A DNA stretch of 64,000 bases from Caulobacter hibisci (GTDB lineage Bacteria; Pseudomonadota; Alphaproteobacteria; Caulobacterales; Caulobacteraceae), in NCBI RefSeq assembly GCF_016135805.1, contig NZ_JADWOX010000002.1, positions 62,001-126,000 of the forward strand. The letters are read 5' to 3'. Below are positions 1 through 8,059 of the stretch, piece after piece. The notes under the pieces are model-generated. The model saw only the letters and a program-made list of their open reading frames with translations. It was not told where the DNA came from and ran no database searches. Within the stretch, counting starts at the first letter, position 1. Each line of letters starts with the position of its first letter. Made by a program: the position numbers and the translations under genes.

Positions 1-2
1 TC

Positions 3-356
3 CGCGCCGAGGTCCTGGCCTCGGCGGACGCCGGCGTCGCCGGTGTGGCCAGCGTCATGGCGCCGGCCGGCGGTTTCTCCGAACGGGTCCGGGCGCTCGG
101 CGCCCTGCAACTGGCCGCCGCCCGCGAGCCGACCCTGCTGCCGCTGGCCGCCGCCGTCCGCGCCACTCGCGGCGCCACCTCGATGCGCATGCTCCGCCGC
201 CAGGGCGTCAACGACGCCGACGGCCTGGACGCCATGGTCTGGTCCACCCTGATGGGCGGCCTGATTTCCACCCACCGCTTCGGCGACCCCGACCGCCGCG
301 ACGCGGCCTTCACCGCCCAAGGCGACCTGCTCCGCGCCCGGATCTTCGGGCTTTGA
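3..356 (+). CDS. C-terminal fragment, possible TetR-type regulator
   Basis: The reading frame is open from the window edge and ends in TGA at 354-356, giving about 117 residues of the C-terminal end of a protein whose start lies outside the window. The visible part is alpha-helical in character, with alternating Ala/Leu/Arg heptads and a closing stretch reading GLDAMVWSTLMGGLISTHRF, which resembles the ligand-binding/dimerisation half of TetR-family regulators. No DNA-binding domain is visible because it would lie upstream. The call is a resemblance only; another helical protein is possible. It is followed by a long repeat-rich gap. Confidence 0.4.
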   Translation, partial: RAEVLASADAGVAGVASVMAPAGGFSERVRALGALQLAAAREPTLLPLAAAVRATRGATSMRMLRRQGVNDADGLDAMVWSTLMGGLISTHRFGDPDRRDAAFTAQGDLLRARIFGL

Positions 357-361
357 GTTTT

Positions 362-421
362 CTGACCCTCTCCCAGAGGGAGAGGGAGGGGCCCAGGCGA
401 TAGCCTGGGAGGGTGAGGGGT
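362..421. repeat. Palindromic intergenic repeat, CTCTCCC/GGGAGAG type
   Basis: The element begins with a CCCTCTCCC...GGGAGAGGG hairpin, followed by a second hairpin (CCCAGGC...GCCTGGG) and a GGTGAGGGG tail. The same plan, with a CTTGCGGG variant of the first hairpin, recurs at 38503-38560. It lies just after the first gene's stop codon, where such elements often act as transcription-end structures. Confidence 0.7.
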
Positions 422-460
422 TACGCCGCCCGCGGTCCCATCCCCTATCCTTCCTCCGTA

Positions 461-554
461 AAATCCCCGCGAAAGCGGGGACCCAGGCTTTTTCTGCCAC
501 CCACCGCGCTCGACGATAAAACACCTGGGCCCCCGCTTTCGCGGGGGTTTTTAG
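461..554. repeat. Inverted intergenic repeat, CCCCGCGAAAGCGGGG type
   Basis: The left arm (465-481) is a CCCCGC-GAAA-GCGGGG hairpin followed by ACCCAGG. The right arm (524-552) is the mirror image, CCTGGGCCCCCGCTTTCGCGG and onward, ending in a T run. The two arms can also pair with each other. Related elements occur at 13739-13832 and 61755-61860. The 3' hairpin plus T5 resembles an intrinsic terminator. Confidence 0.75.
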
Positions 555-799
555 GGTTTAGGGTTGGCGGACGGGGACAGACGAGGCTGGATCCCCGTTG
601 GCTGTCCGACAAACCTCAGCCCGATCAACGTCCTACAACTTTCTCACGCCCCTGGATCAGACGCGTCGAAACCGCCGGCATAATCACAGCTGTCCCGTCG
701 CAGGGAGAGGGCGCAAGGATCCGGCCCGAAGCGTGCGACGACGATGCGATCGAGCGGGGCCGCCGGAGCTGCGAGAGCAGGGCCGAACGGCTTAAATGA

Positions 800-850
800 G
801 GATGGGGGACGTAAACCCATCCATCGGGAGGCCGCCGACATTGGCCTCCC
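800..850. other. Two tandem perfect hairpins, possible structured RNA
   Basis: Stem 1 pairs 800-806 (GGATGGG) with 816-822 (CCCATCC) around a 9-base loop. Three bases later stem 2 pairs 826-833 (GGGAGGCC) with 843-850 (GGCCTCCC), also around a 9-base loop. A third perfect stem, 1019-1025 with 1031-1037, lies 170 bases downstream. The regular spacing and equal loop sizes suggest a structured RNA or a regulatory element, but the strand and function are unknown. No known RNA family was recognised. Confidence 0.35.
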
Positions 851-1095
851 GCCCGTCCGAGGGTCCGCGCCGCATGCACGCCTGGCCGCCAAGAAACGGG
901 GCGCATTGCATGGGGAAGGGGCACAGGGCGGAAGAGGCCCGCGCGTCCCGGCCTGAGGTTCAACGATCGCGCGGGGCGTCAGAGCTTCGTCGAAACGGTA
1001 CTTAAAACTCACACCTCCGGGCGTCGCCCGGACGCCCCGCGCCCTCTCCAATCAACTCAGCGGTTCACCGCGTGAGCATGAGAAGTCGCGCGTCT

Positions 1096-1233
1096 AAGGA
1101 ACCTCCCCCCGTGGGGGAGGCGGCCGAAGGCCGGTGGGGGGACGTTCTCAGCTTCCGAGGCGTCGGCCAATCTCGCACCAACTCCCCCCACCGATCGCTT
1201 CGCGATCGCCTCCCCCACAGGGGGAGGTTCCTT
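1096..1233. repeat. Paired inverted repeat, GGAACCTCCCCC type
   Basis: The left arm (1096-1146) runs AAGGAACCTCCCCC...GGTGGGGGG. The right arm (1180-1233) is its approximate reverse complement, ending GGGGGAGGTTCCTT. The arms are separated by about 35 bases and each contains an internal hairpin. The element lies downstream of the phytase gene and is followed at once by a second repeat type. Confidence 0.75.
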
Positions 1234-1240
1234 GCGACCG

Positions 1241-1270
1241 GTCGCCACCTTCTCCCGCAAGGGGAGAAGG
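1241..1270. repeat. Short hairpin repeat at the phytase 3' end
   Basis: CCTTCTCCC at 1248-1256 pairs with GGGAGAAGG at 1262-1270 around GCAAG. The unit, including its flanks GTCGCCA and ATC, recurs almost base for base at 38639-38671. It touches the stop codon of the minus-strand phytase gene, so it probably lies in that gene's 3' untranslated region. Confidence 0.7.
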
Positions 1271-1271
1271 A

Positions 1272-3302
1272 TCATTTGAGACCCAACGCCCCGGCGATCG
1301 CCGACCACGGCACCAGCTTGAAGTTCTGGTGCTCCGGCGGGAAGACGTTGCGGCCGTCCTGGGCGACGAAGGCGCCGCCTTCCAGGCCTGCGCCGAGCGA
1401 GGCGCTGGTGACGTCCAGGCCGTCGGTCTCGGAGATGCCGTCGATGCCCTTGGCCCCGTCGGCCACCGCCGCGAAGCTGCCGACATAGGCGTTGTCGCCC
1501 TCGCGGCGATAGACGGCGTAGCTGTTGTTGCCCTGGCTGGAGAGCACCAGATAGCCCTTGCCGCCGGCCTGCGCGTAAAGGCCGATCCCTTCCAGGTCGT
1601 CCTTCAGGGCCGGGTTGGAGGCCACCCGGTCGACGGCCTTGGGCGCGCGGTTGTCCGACGGCTCGGCGCCCAGCTTCCACAGGGCGACGTCTTCCTCGGC
1701 CACGTACAGCGCGCCGGTCTCGTCGTCGGCGACGCAGCCCTCGGTCTGGGTGTCGAATTTCACGTCGCGCACTTGGACGGCCCGGACCTTGCCGTTGGCC
1801 TGCGCCACCAGCTTCCACTGCCGCACCAGGCCGTCTGGATCGCTGATGAACACATAGGTCGCGCCCTTGCGGCCGCGGTACATGCAAAGGCCGTAGGGGT
1901 CCGACAGCCCCGTGGCCTGGACGCCGTCGGCGACCGAGGTCAGCTGCCGGGTCGCCGGGTCCAGCGTGTAGATGGCGATCGACTTGTGGGTGCGGTCGCT
2001 GGCGGTGACCAGCACCGTCTCGCGTCCGACCAGCTTGAAGCCCGCGCGCAGGTCGACATTGTTCATCTTGCCGTCGGCCAGGTACTGCAGGGGCTTGCCG
2101 GCCAGGTCGTAGACCAGCAGGCCGCCCTTCTTGTCGGTGGCGATGATGGCGCTCTTGGCCGGATCGGCGGGATTGGCCCAGATCGCCGGATCGTCGGCCG
2201 CGTCGCCGTCGTGATCGACCGGCAGGGTCTCCATTGTCGGGCGCACGGTGGCGAAGCTGGCGGCGGGCTTGGAGCCGGCCGCGTCGCCGCTCGCCAGCTT
2301 AAGCCCGGCGGCAATGTCGGCCCACGACACGACCTTGGCGTTGGCCCCGGCCTTGCGGTCGTCGGCGACCACCAGGGCCCCGGCCGGCAGAGAGGCGCCA
2401 AGGGGAGCGCGGGTCGCGAAAAGGCCCGAAGGACCTTCGACGGCGGCCTGTTCGCCGGCCTTGATCGCGAAGGCGCCGACATAGGCGTCGTCCTTGGCGC
2501 GGTCATAGACGGCGTAGTCGCCGGCCGTGGCGTTGGCGGCCACCAGGAAGCGGGCGCTGTCGCCGCCGTCGACCAGGGCCAGGCCGGCCACCTCGCCGGC
2601 GATCTGGCCCAGGCGGTTGGCGTCGATCAGGGTCGGGACCGGATCGGACTCCGGATCGGCGTCGTAGCGCCAGATGCCCACCGCCTCCTGGGCGACGTAG
2701 AGCGCGCCGGTCGCGTCGTCGGCGACGCAGTACTTGGCCTCGGACGACAGGTGCAGGCGGCGCACGATGCGGCCGTCCAGCTTGCCGTCGGCGGTGGCGA
2801 ACAGCAGCCACTGGTCCAACTGCCCGGCCACGCCCAGGGTGAAGGCGTAGAGCGAGCGGTCGCGGGCCCCGCGATAGAGGCAGACGCCTTCGCCGGCATA
2901 GTCCAGCGTCAGCGGCTTGGCGTCGAGATTGGCCGCCTGGCCGCTGGCGAAGTCGTAGGCCGCCAGGCGCAGGCGGCCGCCCTTGCGGTCCAGCAGGGCC
3001 AGCAGTGGCTTGCCCTCGTGCTCGCGCACGTCGACGCCATAGACCTCGCCGCCGGCGACCGCGCCGACCCGCTGGCCGTCGAGGCCGTAGAACTCCAGCC
3101 CGCCGCCTTCGCCGGTGGCGGCGATCAGGCTCTTGTCCGGCGCGGCCGGGTTGCGGATCAGGGCCACGCCGTTGGCGCCGCCTTCGACGGTGGGGGCGGT
3201 GGAGACCACGGGGGCGACGGCGGGCGCCTGGGCCAGGGCCGATCCGGTTCCCAGCAGGAAGGCGAGCACGCCGACTGCGGCGCTGGCACGAAGATGGGTC
3301 AT
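1272..3302 (-). CDS. Tandem beta-propeller phytase (3-phytase)
   Basis: This 676-residue protein is a beta-propeller phytase, which releases phosphate from inositol hexakisphosphate in a calcium-dependent way. Residues 1-24 are a Sec signal peptide ending ALAQ. Two propeller copies follow. The first (about 40-345) is shorter and less conserved. The second (about 350-676) carries the family's typical stretches, including PVDHDGDAADDPAIW, DPYGLCMYRG, EGCVADDETGALYVAEED, DLEGIG and SSQGNNSYAVY. Dual-domain phytases of this type are known, and the degenerate N-terminal copy usually assists the C-terminal active one. The gene diverges from a TonB-dependent receptor 189 bases away, which suggests a phytate-scavenging pair, probably phosphate regulated (inference). 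The enzyme family is secure. Confidence 0.9.
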   Translation of the reverse strand: MTHLRASAAVGVLAFLLGTGSALAQAPAVAPVVSTAPTVEGGANGVALIRNPAAPDKSLIAATGEGGGLEFYGLDGQRVGAVAGGEVYGVDVREHEGKPLLALLDRKGGRLRLAAYDFASGQAANLDAKPLTLDYAGEGVCLYRGARDRSLYAFTLGVAGQLDQWLLFATADGKLDGRIVRRLHLSSEAKYCVADDATGALYVAQEAVGIWRYDADPESDPVPTLIDANRLGQIAGEVAGLALVDGGDSARFLVAANATAGDYAVYDRAKDDAYVGAFAIKAGEQAAVEGPSGLFATRAPLGASLPAGALVVADDRKAGANAKVVSWADIAAGLKLASGDAAGSKPAASFATVRPTMETLPVDHDGDAADDPAIWANPADPAKSAIIATDKKGGLLVYDLAGKPLQYLADGKMNNVDLRAGFKLVGRETVLVTASDRTHKSIAIYTLDPATRQLTSVADGVQATGLSDPYGLCMYRGRKGATYVFISDPDGLVRQWKLVAQANGKVRAVQVRDVKFDTQTEGCVADDETGALYVAEEDVALWKLGAEPSDNRAPKAVDRVASNPALKDDLEGIGLYAQAGGKGYLVLSSQGNNSYAVYRREGDNAYVGSFAAVADGAKGIDGISETDGLDVTSASLGAGLEGGAFVAQDGRNVFPPEHQNFKLVPWSAIAGALGLK

Positions 3303-3491
3303 TCTGCGGGTCCCCGGGTCGTGAAGGCCTGGTCGGGCCTGAACGTCGCCAGCCTAGAGCGGCGCGCGAGGGCTTATGCGACGATTTCAAAACGGATTGA
3401 TGACGACCAGAGCCTTTCCGCCACTCGGGCGTTTCCTTGCGCCGACGCATCGATAGGCTGCGCCGACTCTCTCGTCCGTTTCGGAGCCTGC

Positions 3492-5492
3492 ATGTTCGAC
3501 GTCCCCCTCGAGGCCGCGCCCGTTTCGGAAGTCATCGTCACCGGAGCGCGCCTGCCGCCGTCGGCGGGGGAGGGGGCCTTCGCCATCACCGCCCTGGCCG
3601 ATCCGGTCTGGGCCCGCTCGACGCGCCTCGACGAGCAGCTGTCGCGCTCGCCCGGCGTCTCGCTGTTCCGTCGCACCTCCAGCCTGGCGGCCAATCCCAC
3701 GACCCAGGGCCTGTCGCTGCGCGCCATCGCCCCGTCGGGCGCGGGCCGGGCGCTGGTCACCCTCGACGGCGTGCCGCAGAACGACCCGTTCGGCGGCTGG
3801 GTGATCTGGAGCGGCCTGCCGTCCGAGACCATCCAGGACGTCCGCATCGTGCGCGGGGCCGGGGCTCAGGCCTATGGCGCGGGGGCCCTGACCGGCGTCG
3901 TCGCCCTGACCGGCCGCGACGGCGGCGCGCCGGTGCTCGAAGCGGGCGTCGAGGCCGGGAGCCTGGGCTATCGCCGCGCGGCGGTCACGGCGGGACAGGG
4001 CGGTTTCCTGGCCAGCGTCTCGGGCGAGCGTTCCGGCGGCTGGACCCCGGTGCGCGAAGGGCGCGGCGCGGCCGACGAGGCCCTGGCGATGCAGACCTGG
4101 ACCGCCGCCCTGCGCTACGACGCCCGTCTCACCTCCGGTCCGGCGATGGCCGCGCGCCTGGCCGTCTATGACGAGAACCGCCGCTCGGGCCTGGTCGGCG
4201 CCGACGCCCGCACCCGCGGCGCCCAGGCCAGCCTGACCTTGGCTCAGGCCCCGTCCGAAGGCCGCAAGGGCTGGCGGCTGCAGGCCTGGAGCCTGGTCAG
4301 CGACCTCCAGAACCGCTCGGTCGCCGTCGCCACGGGCCGCGTCTCGACGACCCCCGCCAACGACCAGTACGAGACCCCGGCCTATGGCCTCGGCTTCAAC
4401 GCCGCCCTGCGCGGCGTGCGCGGCCTCGTCGAATGGGAGCTGGGCGCCGACGTCCGCGCCGCCGAGGGCGAGACCCACGAGCGCTTCCGCTACATGTCGG
4501 GCCAGTTCACCCGCCTGCGCGAGGCCGGCGGCCGCACGACCACGGCCGGGGTCTATGCCGACGCCAGCTGGACGCAAGGGGCCTGGCTGGTCACCGGCGA
4601 CCTGCGCCTGGACGCCTGGCGCGCCTTCGACGCCCGCCGCCACGAGACCGACGCCCAGACCGGCGCGGTGACCCTCGACGCGCATCTCGCCGGCCGCAGC
4701 ACGACCACGCCGACGGGCCGCATCGGCCTGCGCCGCGATCTTGGCCCCGGCTTCCTGCGCGCCGCCGCCTATGCCGGCTTCCGCCCGCCCAGCCTCAACG
4801 AGCTGCACCGCCCGTTCCGGGTCGGCAACGACGTCACCGAGGCCAATTCCGCGCTCAAGCCCGAGCGGCTCTATGGCCTGGAAGCCGGCGGGGGCCTGGA
4901 GGGCGGGGCGGGCAGCCTGACCGCCACCCTGTTCGTCAACAGGCTGGAGGATCCCGTCGCCAACGTCACGATCGGCCAGGGGCCGGGGACCTTCCCGACG
5001 GCGGGCTTCATCCCGGCCGGCGGCGTGCTGCGCCAGCGCCGGAACGTCGGCCGCATCGACGCCGTCGGGCTGGAGCTGGAAGGCCGCGCCAACCTGTCCG
5101 AGCGCTGGGTTCTGACCGGCGCGGTCATGGCCACCGACGCCGAGGTCGACGGCGGCGCGGACGCCCCGCAGCTGACCGGCCTGCGCCCGGCCCAGGCCCC
5201 GCGCCTGGCCGCCTCGGCCGGCCTGGAGTGGAAGGCCAGCTCGCGCCTCGACCTCTTCCTCGCCGCCCGCCACGAAGGCGCGCGGTTCGACGACGACCTC
5301 AACACCCGGCGCTTGCCGGCGGCGACGACCCTGAACCTGTCGGCCCGCTACGTCATCAGCCGCTCGACCCGCCTGGAGCTGGATTTGCGGAACGCCATCG
5401 ACGCCGAGGTCGCCACCGGCCGCACCGGCGACGGGGTCACCAGCTACGACGCGCCGCGCAGCCTGCGCCTGGGTCTTGTCTACGCCCGCTGA
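3492..5492 (+). CDS. TonB-dependent receptor, phytase-linked
   Basis: The product is 666 residues if it starts at ATG 3492, which has a GGAG five bases upstream. A TonB box (SEVIVTGAR) lies at residues 12-20. The plug domain follows (NPTTQGLSLRAIAPSGAGRALVTLDG is split over its typical plug motifs), and then a beta-barrel. The receptor would take up a substrate across the outer membrane using TonB energy. Its partner is probably the divergent phytase, so an inositol-phosphate ligand is likely (inference). No signal peptide is visible at this start or in any upstream in-frame extension, which is abnormal for the family. The last residues (GLVYAR) also lack the usual terminal aromatic residue. 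The family is certain; the start is uncertain. Confidence 0.82.
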   Translation: MFDVPLEAAPVSEVIVTGARLPPSAGEGAFAITALADPVWARSTRLDEQLSRSPGVSLFRRTSSLAANPTTQGLSLRAIAPSGAGRALVTLDGVPQNDPFGGWVIWSGLPSETIQDVRIVRGAGAQAYGAGALTGVVALTGRDGGAPVLEAGVEAGSLGYRRAAVTAGQGGFLASVSGERSGGWTPVREGRGAADEALAMQTWTAALRYDARLTSGPAMAARLAVYDENRRSGLVGADARTRGAQASLTLAQAPSEGRKGWRLQAWSLVSDLQNRSVAVATGRVSTTPANDQYETPAYGLGFNAALRGVRGLVEWELGADVRAAEGETHERFRYMSGQFTRLREAGGRTTTAGVYADASWTQGAWLVTGDLRLDAWRAFDARRHETDAQTGAVTLDAHLAGRSTTTPTGRIGLRRDLGPGFLRAAAYAGFRPPSLNELHRPFRVGNDVTEANSALKPERLYGLEAGGGLEGGAGSLTATLFVNRLEDPVANVTIGQGPGTFPTAGFIPAGGVLRQRRNVGRIDAVGLELEGRANLSERWVLTGAVMATDAEVDGGADAPQLTGLRPAQAPRLAASAGLEWKASSRLDLFLAARHEGARFDDDLNTRRLPAATTLNLSARYVISRSTRLELDLRNAIDAEVATGRTGDGVTSYDAPRSLRLGLVYAR

Positions 5493-5508
5493 CGGCCGGC
5501 TCGCACAA

Positions 5509-5529
5509 AACAAAAAACAAATTTACTTA
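5509..5529. promoter_or_regulatory. Candidate ROK-repressor operator upstream of GH27
   Basis: The sequence follows the pattern TAAnnAAA-n5-TTTnnTTA, with AAC in place of the first TAA. It contains a 12-base run (CAAATTTACTTA) that also occurs, reverse complemented, in the operator at 15467-15487. Such an AT run is rare in this genome's GC background. It lies 295 bases upstream of the GH27 start and 17 bases after the receptor stop codon. The regulator is inferred to be the ROK protein at 14174-15385. Confidence 0.55.
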
Positions 5530-5622
5530 TTCAATTGACGGCGAGCACTTCGCCGTGAAGACTGCCCTTCAAGCGATCCGGATACGGCCTCGACGCCGTG
5601 ATTCAGGACCAGGGAGGGAACC

Positions 5623-5685
5623 ATGAATTTCAGGCACAGCCCTGACGCGTCCGAACCGAGCCTTTCTTCCCGCCGAAACGACTGA
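5623..5685 (+). CDS. Possible 20-residue leader peptide
   Basis: ATG at 5623 is preceded by AGGGAGGGAACC, one of the strongest ribosome binding sites in the window, and runs for 20 codons to TGA at 5683-5685. The peptide is hydrophilic, rich in Ser and Arg, and has no signal peptide. The start resembles that of the large receptor gene at 33666 (GGGAGGGAAACCAAG then ATGAAC). It could therefore be a relic of a deleted receptor gene or a leader acting on GH27 expression. It may also not be translated at all. Confidence 0.3.
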   Translation: MNFRHSPDASEPSLSSRRND

Positions 5686-5803
5686 GGCCTTCGTCGCCTC
5701 GCGGCCTGCCGGTTCACCCGCGCCTTTCCCAAGAATCCTGCACGCGGGAGCCAAGGGATCGGCGGGCCGCTTTTTCTTCCTCCCCTTCATTCAGCGTGAG
5801 CCC

Positions 5804-6994
5804 ATGAAGCGCCTCGTCTCGACCCTGGCGGCCGCCGCCCTGCTGATCGCCGCGATGCCCGCCCTGGCCGACGATCCGCCGCCGCCGCTGCCCGACAACG
5901 GCCTGGCGCGCACCCCGCCGATGGGCTGGAACAGCTGGAACAAGTTCGGCTGCAATGTCGACGAGACCCTGATCAAGCGCATGGCCGACGCCATGGTCTC
6001 GTCGGGCATGAAGGACGCGGGCTACGAGTACGTGGTCATCGACGACTGCTGGCACGGCGCTCGCGACGAGCGCGGCGACATCCAGCCCGACGCCAAGCGC
6101 TTCCCGAGCGGCATGAAGGCCCTGGGCGACTACATCCACTCCAAGGGGCTGAAGTTCGGCATCTATTCCGACGCCGGCCTGAAGACCTGCGCCGGCCGGC
6201 CCGGCAGCCGCGGCTTCGAGTACCAGGACGCCCGCCAGTACGCGGCCTGGGGCGTCGACTACCTGAAGTACGACTGGTGCATGGCCGGCACCCAGGACGC
6301 ACCATCGTCCTACTACATCATGTCGGCAGCCCTGCAGGCCACGGGCCGCGACATCGTCTTCTCGATCTGCGAGTGGGGTCATTCCAAGCCCTGGCTTTGG
6401 GGCGCCTCGGTCGGCAACCTCTGGCGCACCACCGGCGACATCTACGACGCCTGGGAGGGCGTGAAGGACTACAGCCTGGGGATGCTCAACATCCTCGACA
6501 AGCAGGCCGAGCTCCAGCCCTTCGCCAAGCCGGGCCACTGGAACGATCCGGACATGCTGGAGGTCGGTAACGGCGGCATGACCACCGAGGAATACCGCTC
6601 GCACTTCAGCCTGTGGGCCATGCTGGCCGCGCCGCTGATCGCCGGCAACGACATCGGCCACATGGACGCCGACACCAAGGCGATACTGACCAACAAGGAG
6701 GTCGTCGCCATCGACCAGGACGCCCTCGGTGTGCAGGCCCGGCGGGTCTCCAAGCAGGGCGACCTTGAGGTCTGGGCGCGCCCGCTGAAGGGTGGCGGCC
6801 GGGCGGTGGTGCTGCTCAATCGTGGCAAGACCGCCGCGCCGATCCGCGTCGACTGGACCATGCTCGACTATCCGGCGACCGTGCCGGCCAAGCTGCGCGA
6901 TCTGTGGGCGGCCAAGGACCTGGGCGTACGCAAGGGCGGCTATTCGGCGCACGTCGCGCCGCACGGCGTGGTGATGGTCACGGTAACGCCGTAA
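5804..6994 (+). CDS. GH27 alpha-galactosidase, secreted
   Basis: The 396-residue protein has a Sec signal peptide (1-22, ending ALA) and a GH27 barrel beginning LARTPPMGWNSWNKFGCNVDE. The nucleophile is D157 in KYDWC and the acid/base is D212 in WRTTGDI, both in canonical context. A C-terminal beta domain (about 310-396) completes the family's normal length. It removes alpha-1,6-galactose branches, for example from galactomannan or melibiose-type sugars, in the periplasm or outside the cell. It opens the glycan locus whose putative operator lies at 5509-5529 and is followed by a sugar kinase gene behind a second operator. The family is secure; the natural substrate is inferred from neighbours. 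Confidence 0.93.
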   Translation: MKRLVSTLAAAALLIAAMPALADDPPPPLPDNGLARTPPMGWNSWNKFGCNVDETLIKRMADAMVSSGMKDAGYEYVVIDDCWHGARDERGDIQPDAKRFPSGMKALGDYIHSKGLKFGIYSDAGLKTCAGRPGSRGFEYQDARQYAAWGVDYLKYDWCMAGTQDAPSSYYIMSAALQATGRDIVFSICEWGHSKPWLWGASVGNLWRTTGDIYDAWEGVKDYSLGMLNILDKQAELQPFAKPGHWNDPDMLEVGNGGMTTEEYRSHFSLWAMLAAPLIAGNDIGHMDADTKAILTNKEVVAIDQDALGVQARRVSKQGDLEVWARPLKGGGRAVVLLNRGKTAAPIRVDWTMLDYPATVPAKLRDLWAAKDLGVRKGGYSAHVAPHGVVMVTVTP

Positions 6995-7007
6995 CCGGCG
7001 GCATGAA

Positions 7008-7028
7008 TAAATAAAAAGCGTTTTTTTA
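7008..7028. promoter_or_regulatory. Candidate ROK-repressor operator upstream of kinase
   Basis: The site matches TAAnnAAA-n5-TTTnnTTA at every defined position (TAA 7008-7010, AAA 7013-7015, TTT 7021-7023, TTA 7026-7028). It starts 13 bases after the GH27 stop codon and ends 79 bases before the kinase start. It probably overlaps the kinase promoter, which would let a repressor block transcription of the kinase-esterase-GH2-SGNH block. Confidence 0.65.
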
Positions 7029-7107
7029 TTTGTGGCGCGGGCGCTGGACGCAAGGTAAGCCTCGGCGACGAAAGCGGCGGGCGGTCGCCGCGACAAGGGA
7101 GTGTTGG

Positions 7108-8034
7108 GTGATCCAGATCGGGATCGATTTCGGCGGAACCAAGATCGAGGCGGCGGCCCTGTCGTCAGACGGTCGCGTGCTGTCGACGCTCCGCACGCCG
7201 ACGCCGGGCGACTACGACTCGGCCCTGGCCGCGGTCCGCGACCTGGTGGCCCGCACCGAGCAGGCGGCCGGCGGTCGTGGCTCGATCGGCGTCGGGGCGC
7301 CGGGCTCGGTGTCGCCGCGCACCGGCCTCGTGCGCAACGCCAACACCACCTATCTGAACGGCCGCCGGTTCCGCGAGGACCTCGAGGTCGCGCTCGAACG
7401 ACCGGTGCGCCTGGCCAATGACGCCAACTGCCTGGCCCTGTCCGAGGCCACCGACGGCGCGGCCGCTGGGGCGCGGGTGACCTTCGCCGTGATCATCGGC
7501 ACCGGCTGCGGCGGCGGCCTGGTGGTCGACGGCAAGCTGGTCGACGGCGGCAACGGCGTGGCCGGCGAGTGGGGCCACATCCCGCTACCCTGGCCCAAGG
7601 CCGAGGAAAGCCCCGGCCCGCAATGCTGGTGCGGCCGTCATGGCTGCCTGGAGACCTGGATCTCGGGCACGGGTTTCGGCCGCGACTTCCGCGAACACGG
7701 CGGGGCCGCCGACCTGAACGGCGCGGCCATCGTCGAGGCGGCGACGGCCGGCGATCCCGTCGCCACGGGCGCGCTCGACCGCTATCTCGACCGCCTGTCG
7801 CGCGGCCTGGCGGTGATCGCCGACATCGTCGATCCGGACGTCTTCGTGCTGGGCGGCGGCATGTCCAACGTCGACCTGCTGTACGACCGCCTGCCGGCCC
7901 TGGTCGGCCCGCACGTCTTCACCGACCGCTGGGAGAGCCGCATCGTCAAGGCGCGCTGGGGCGACTCCTCGGGCGTGCGCGGCGCGGCCCGGCTGTGGAC
8001 CCAGGCCGACTGGGCCAACGATGTCGCCGCCTGA
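7108..8034 (+). CDS. ROK-family hexokinase (fructo-/mannokinase type)
   Basis: The 308-residue protein starts at GTG 7108, which places IGIDFGGTK (ATP phosphate-binding loop) at residues 4-12 as usual for ROK kinases; longer frames add an Arg-rich non-homologous stretch. The zinc-binding motif is intact: GH in GEWGHIPLPWP, then CWCGRHGCLE. The GEWGHIPLPW block is most like fructokinase/mannokinase Mak. It phosphorylates a free hexose in the cytoplasm using ATP. Beside alpha-galactosidase and endo-mannanase-type genes, mannose to mannose-6-phosphate is an attractive role, but fructose or glucose cannot be excluded. The esterase gene follows 25 bases downstream, probably in the same operon. Confidence 0.85.
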   Translation: MIQIGIDFGGTKIEAAALSSDGRVLSTLRTPTPGDYDSALAAVRDLVARTEQAAGGRGSIGVGAPGSVSPRTGLVRNANTTYLNGRRFREDLEVALERPVRLANDANCLALSEATDGAAAGARVTFAVIIGTGCGGGLVVDGKLVDGGNGVAGEWGHIPLPWPKAEESPGPQCWCGRHGCLETWISGTGFGRDFREHGGAADLNGAAIVEAATAGDPVATGALDRYLDRLSRGLAVIADIVDPDVFVLGGGMSNVDLLYDRLPALVGPHVFTDRWESRIVKARWGDSSGVRGAARLWTQADWANDVAA

Positions 8035-8059
8035 CGGCAGGGGGAGGAGGGGGCGCGCC

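Larger units (their letters stand above)
357..1271. other. Long non-coding gap with repeats and hairpins
   Basis: There is no convincing gene in these 915 bases. The gap holds palindromic repeats near 362-421, 461-554, 1096-1233 and 1241-1270 (listed separately). Between them, 560-1060 contains perfect short hairpins at 800-822, 826-850 and 1019-1037. I compared the stretch by eye with tmRNA, RNase P RNA, 6S RNA and c-di-GMP riboswitch signatures and found no good match. Short open frames here lack ribosome binding sites and protein-like composition. Confidence 0.6.
5493..5803. other. Gap between TBDR and GH27 with operator and leader
   Basis: This 311-base gap holds an AT-rich palindrome at 5509-5529 that matches the ROK operator design described below. 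It also holds a 20-codon open frame at 5623-5685 behind a strong ribosome binding site. A weak CCCGCG/CGCGGG stem lies at 5717-5748, and a GC-rich stretch followed by T5 lies at 5761-5775. The remainder shows nothing recognisable. Confidence 0.6.

Noticed and set aside
413-799. Small open frames in the first gap (for example 413-799)
   Set aside because: They run through palindromic repeats, lack ribosome binding sites and have no protein-like composition.
775-850. Resemblance to a c-di-GMP-I riboswitch (GGACGTAAA next to a GGGC-rich stem)
   Set aside because: The required GCAAAGCC pairing and the tetraloop-receptor stem are absent; only a few bases match.
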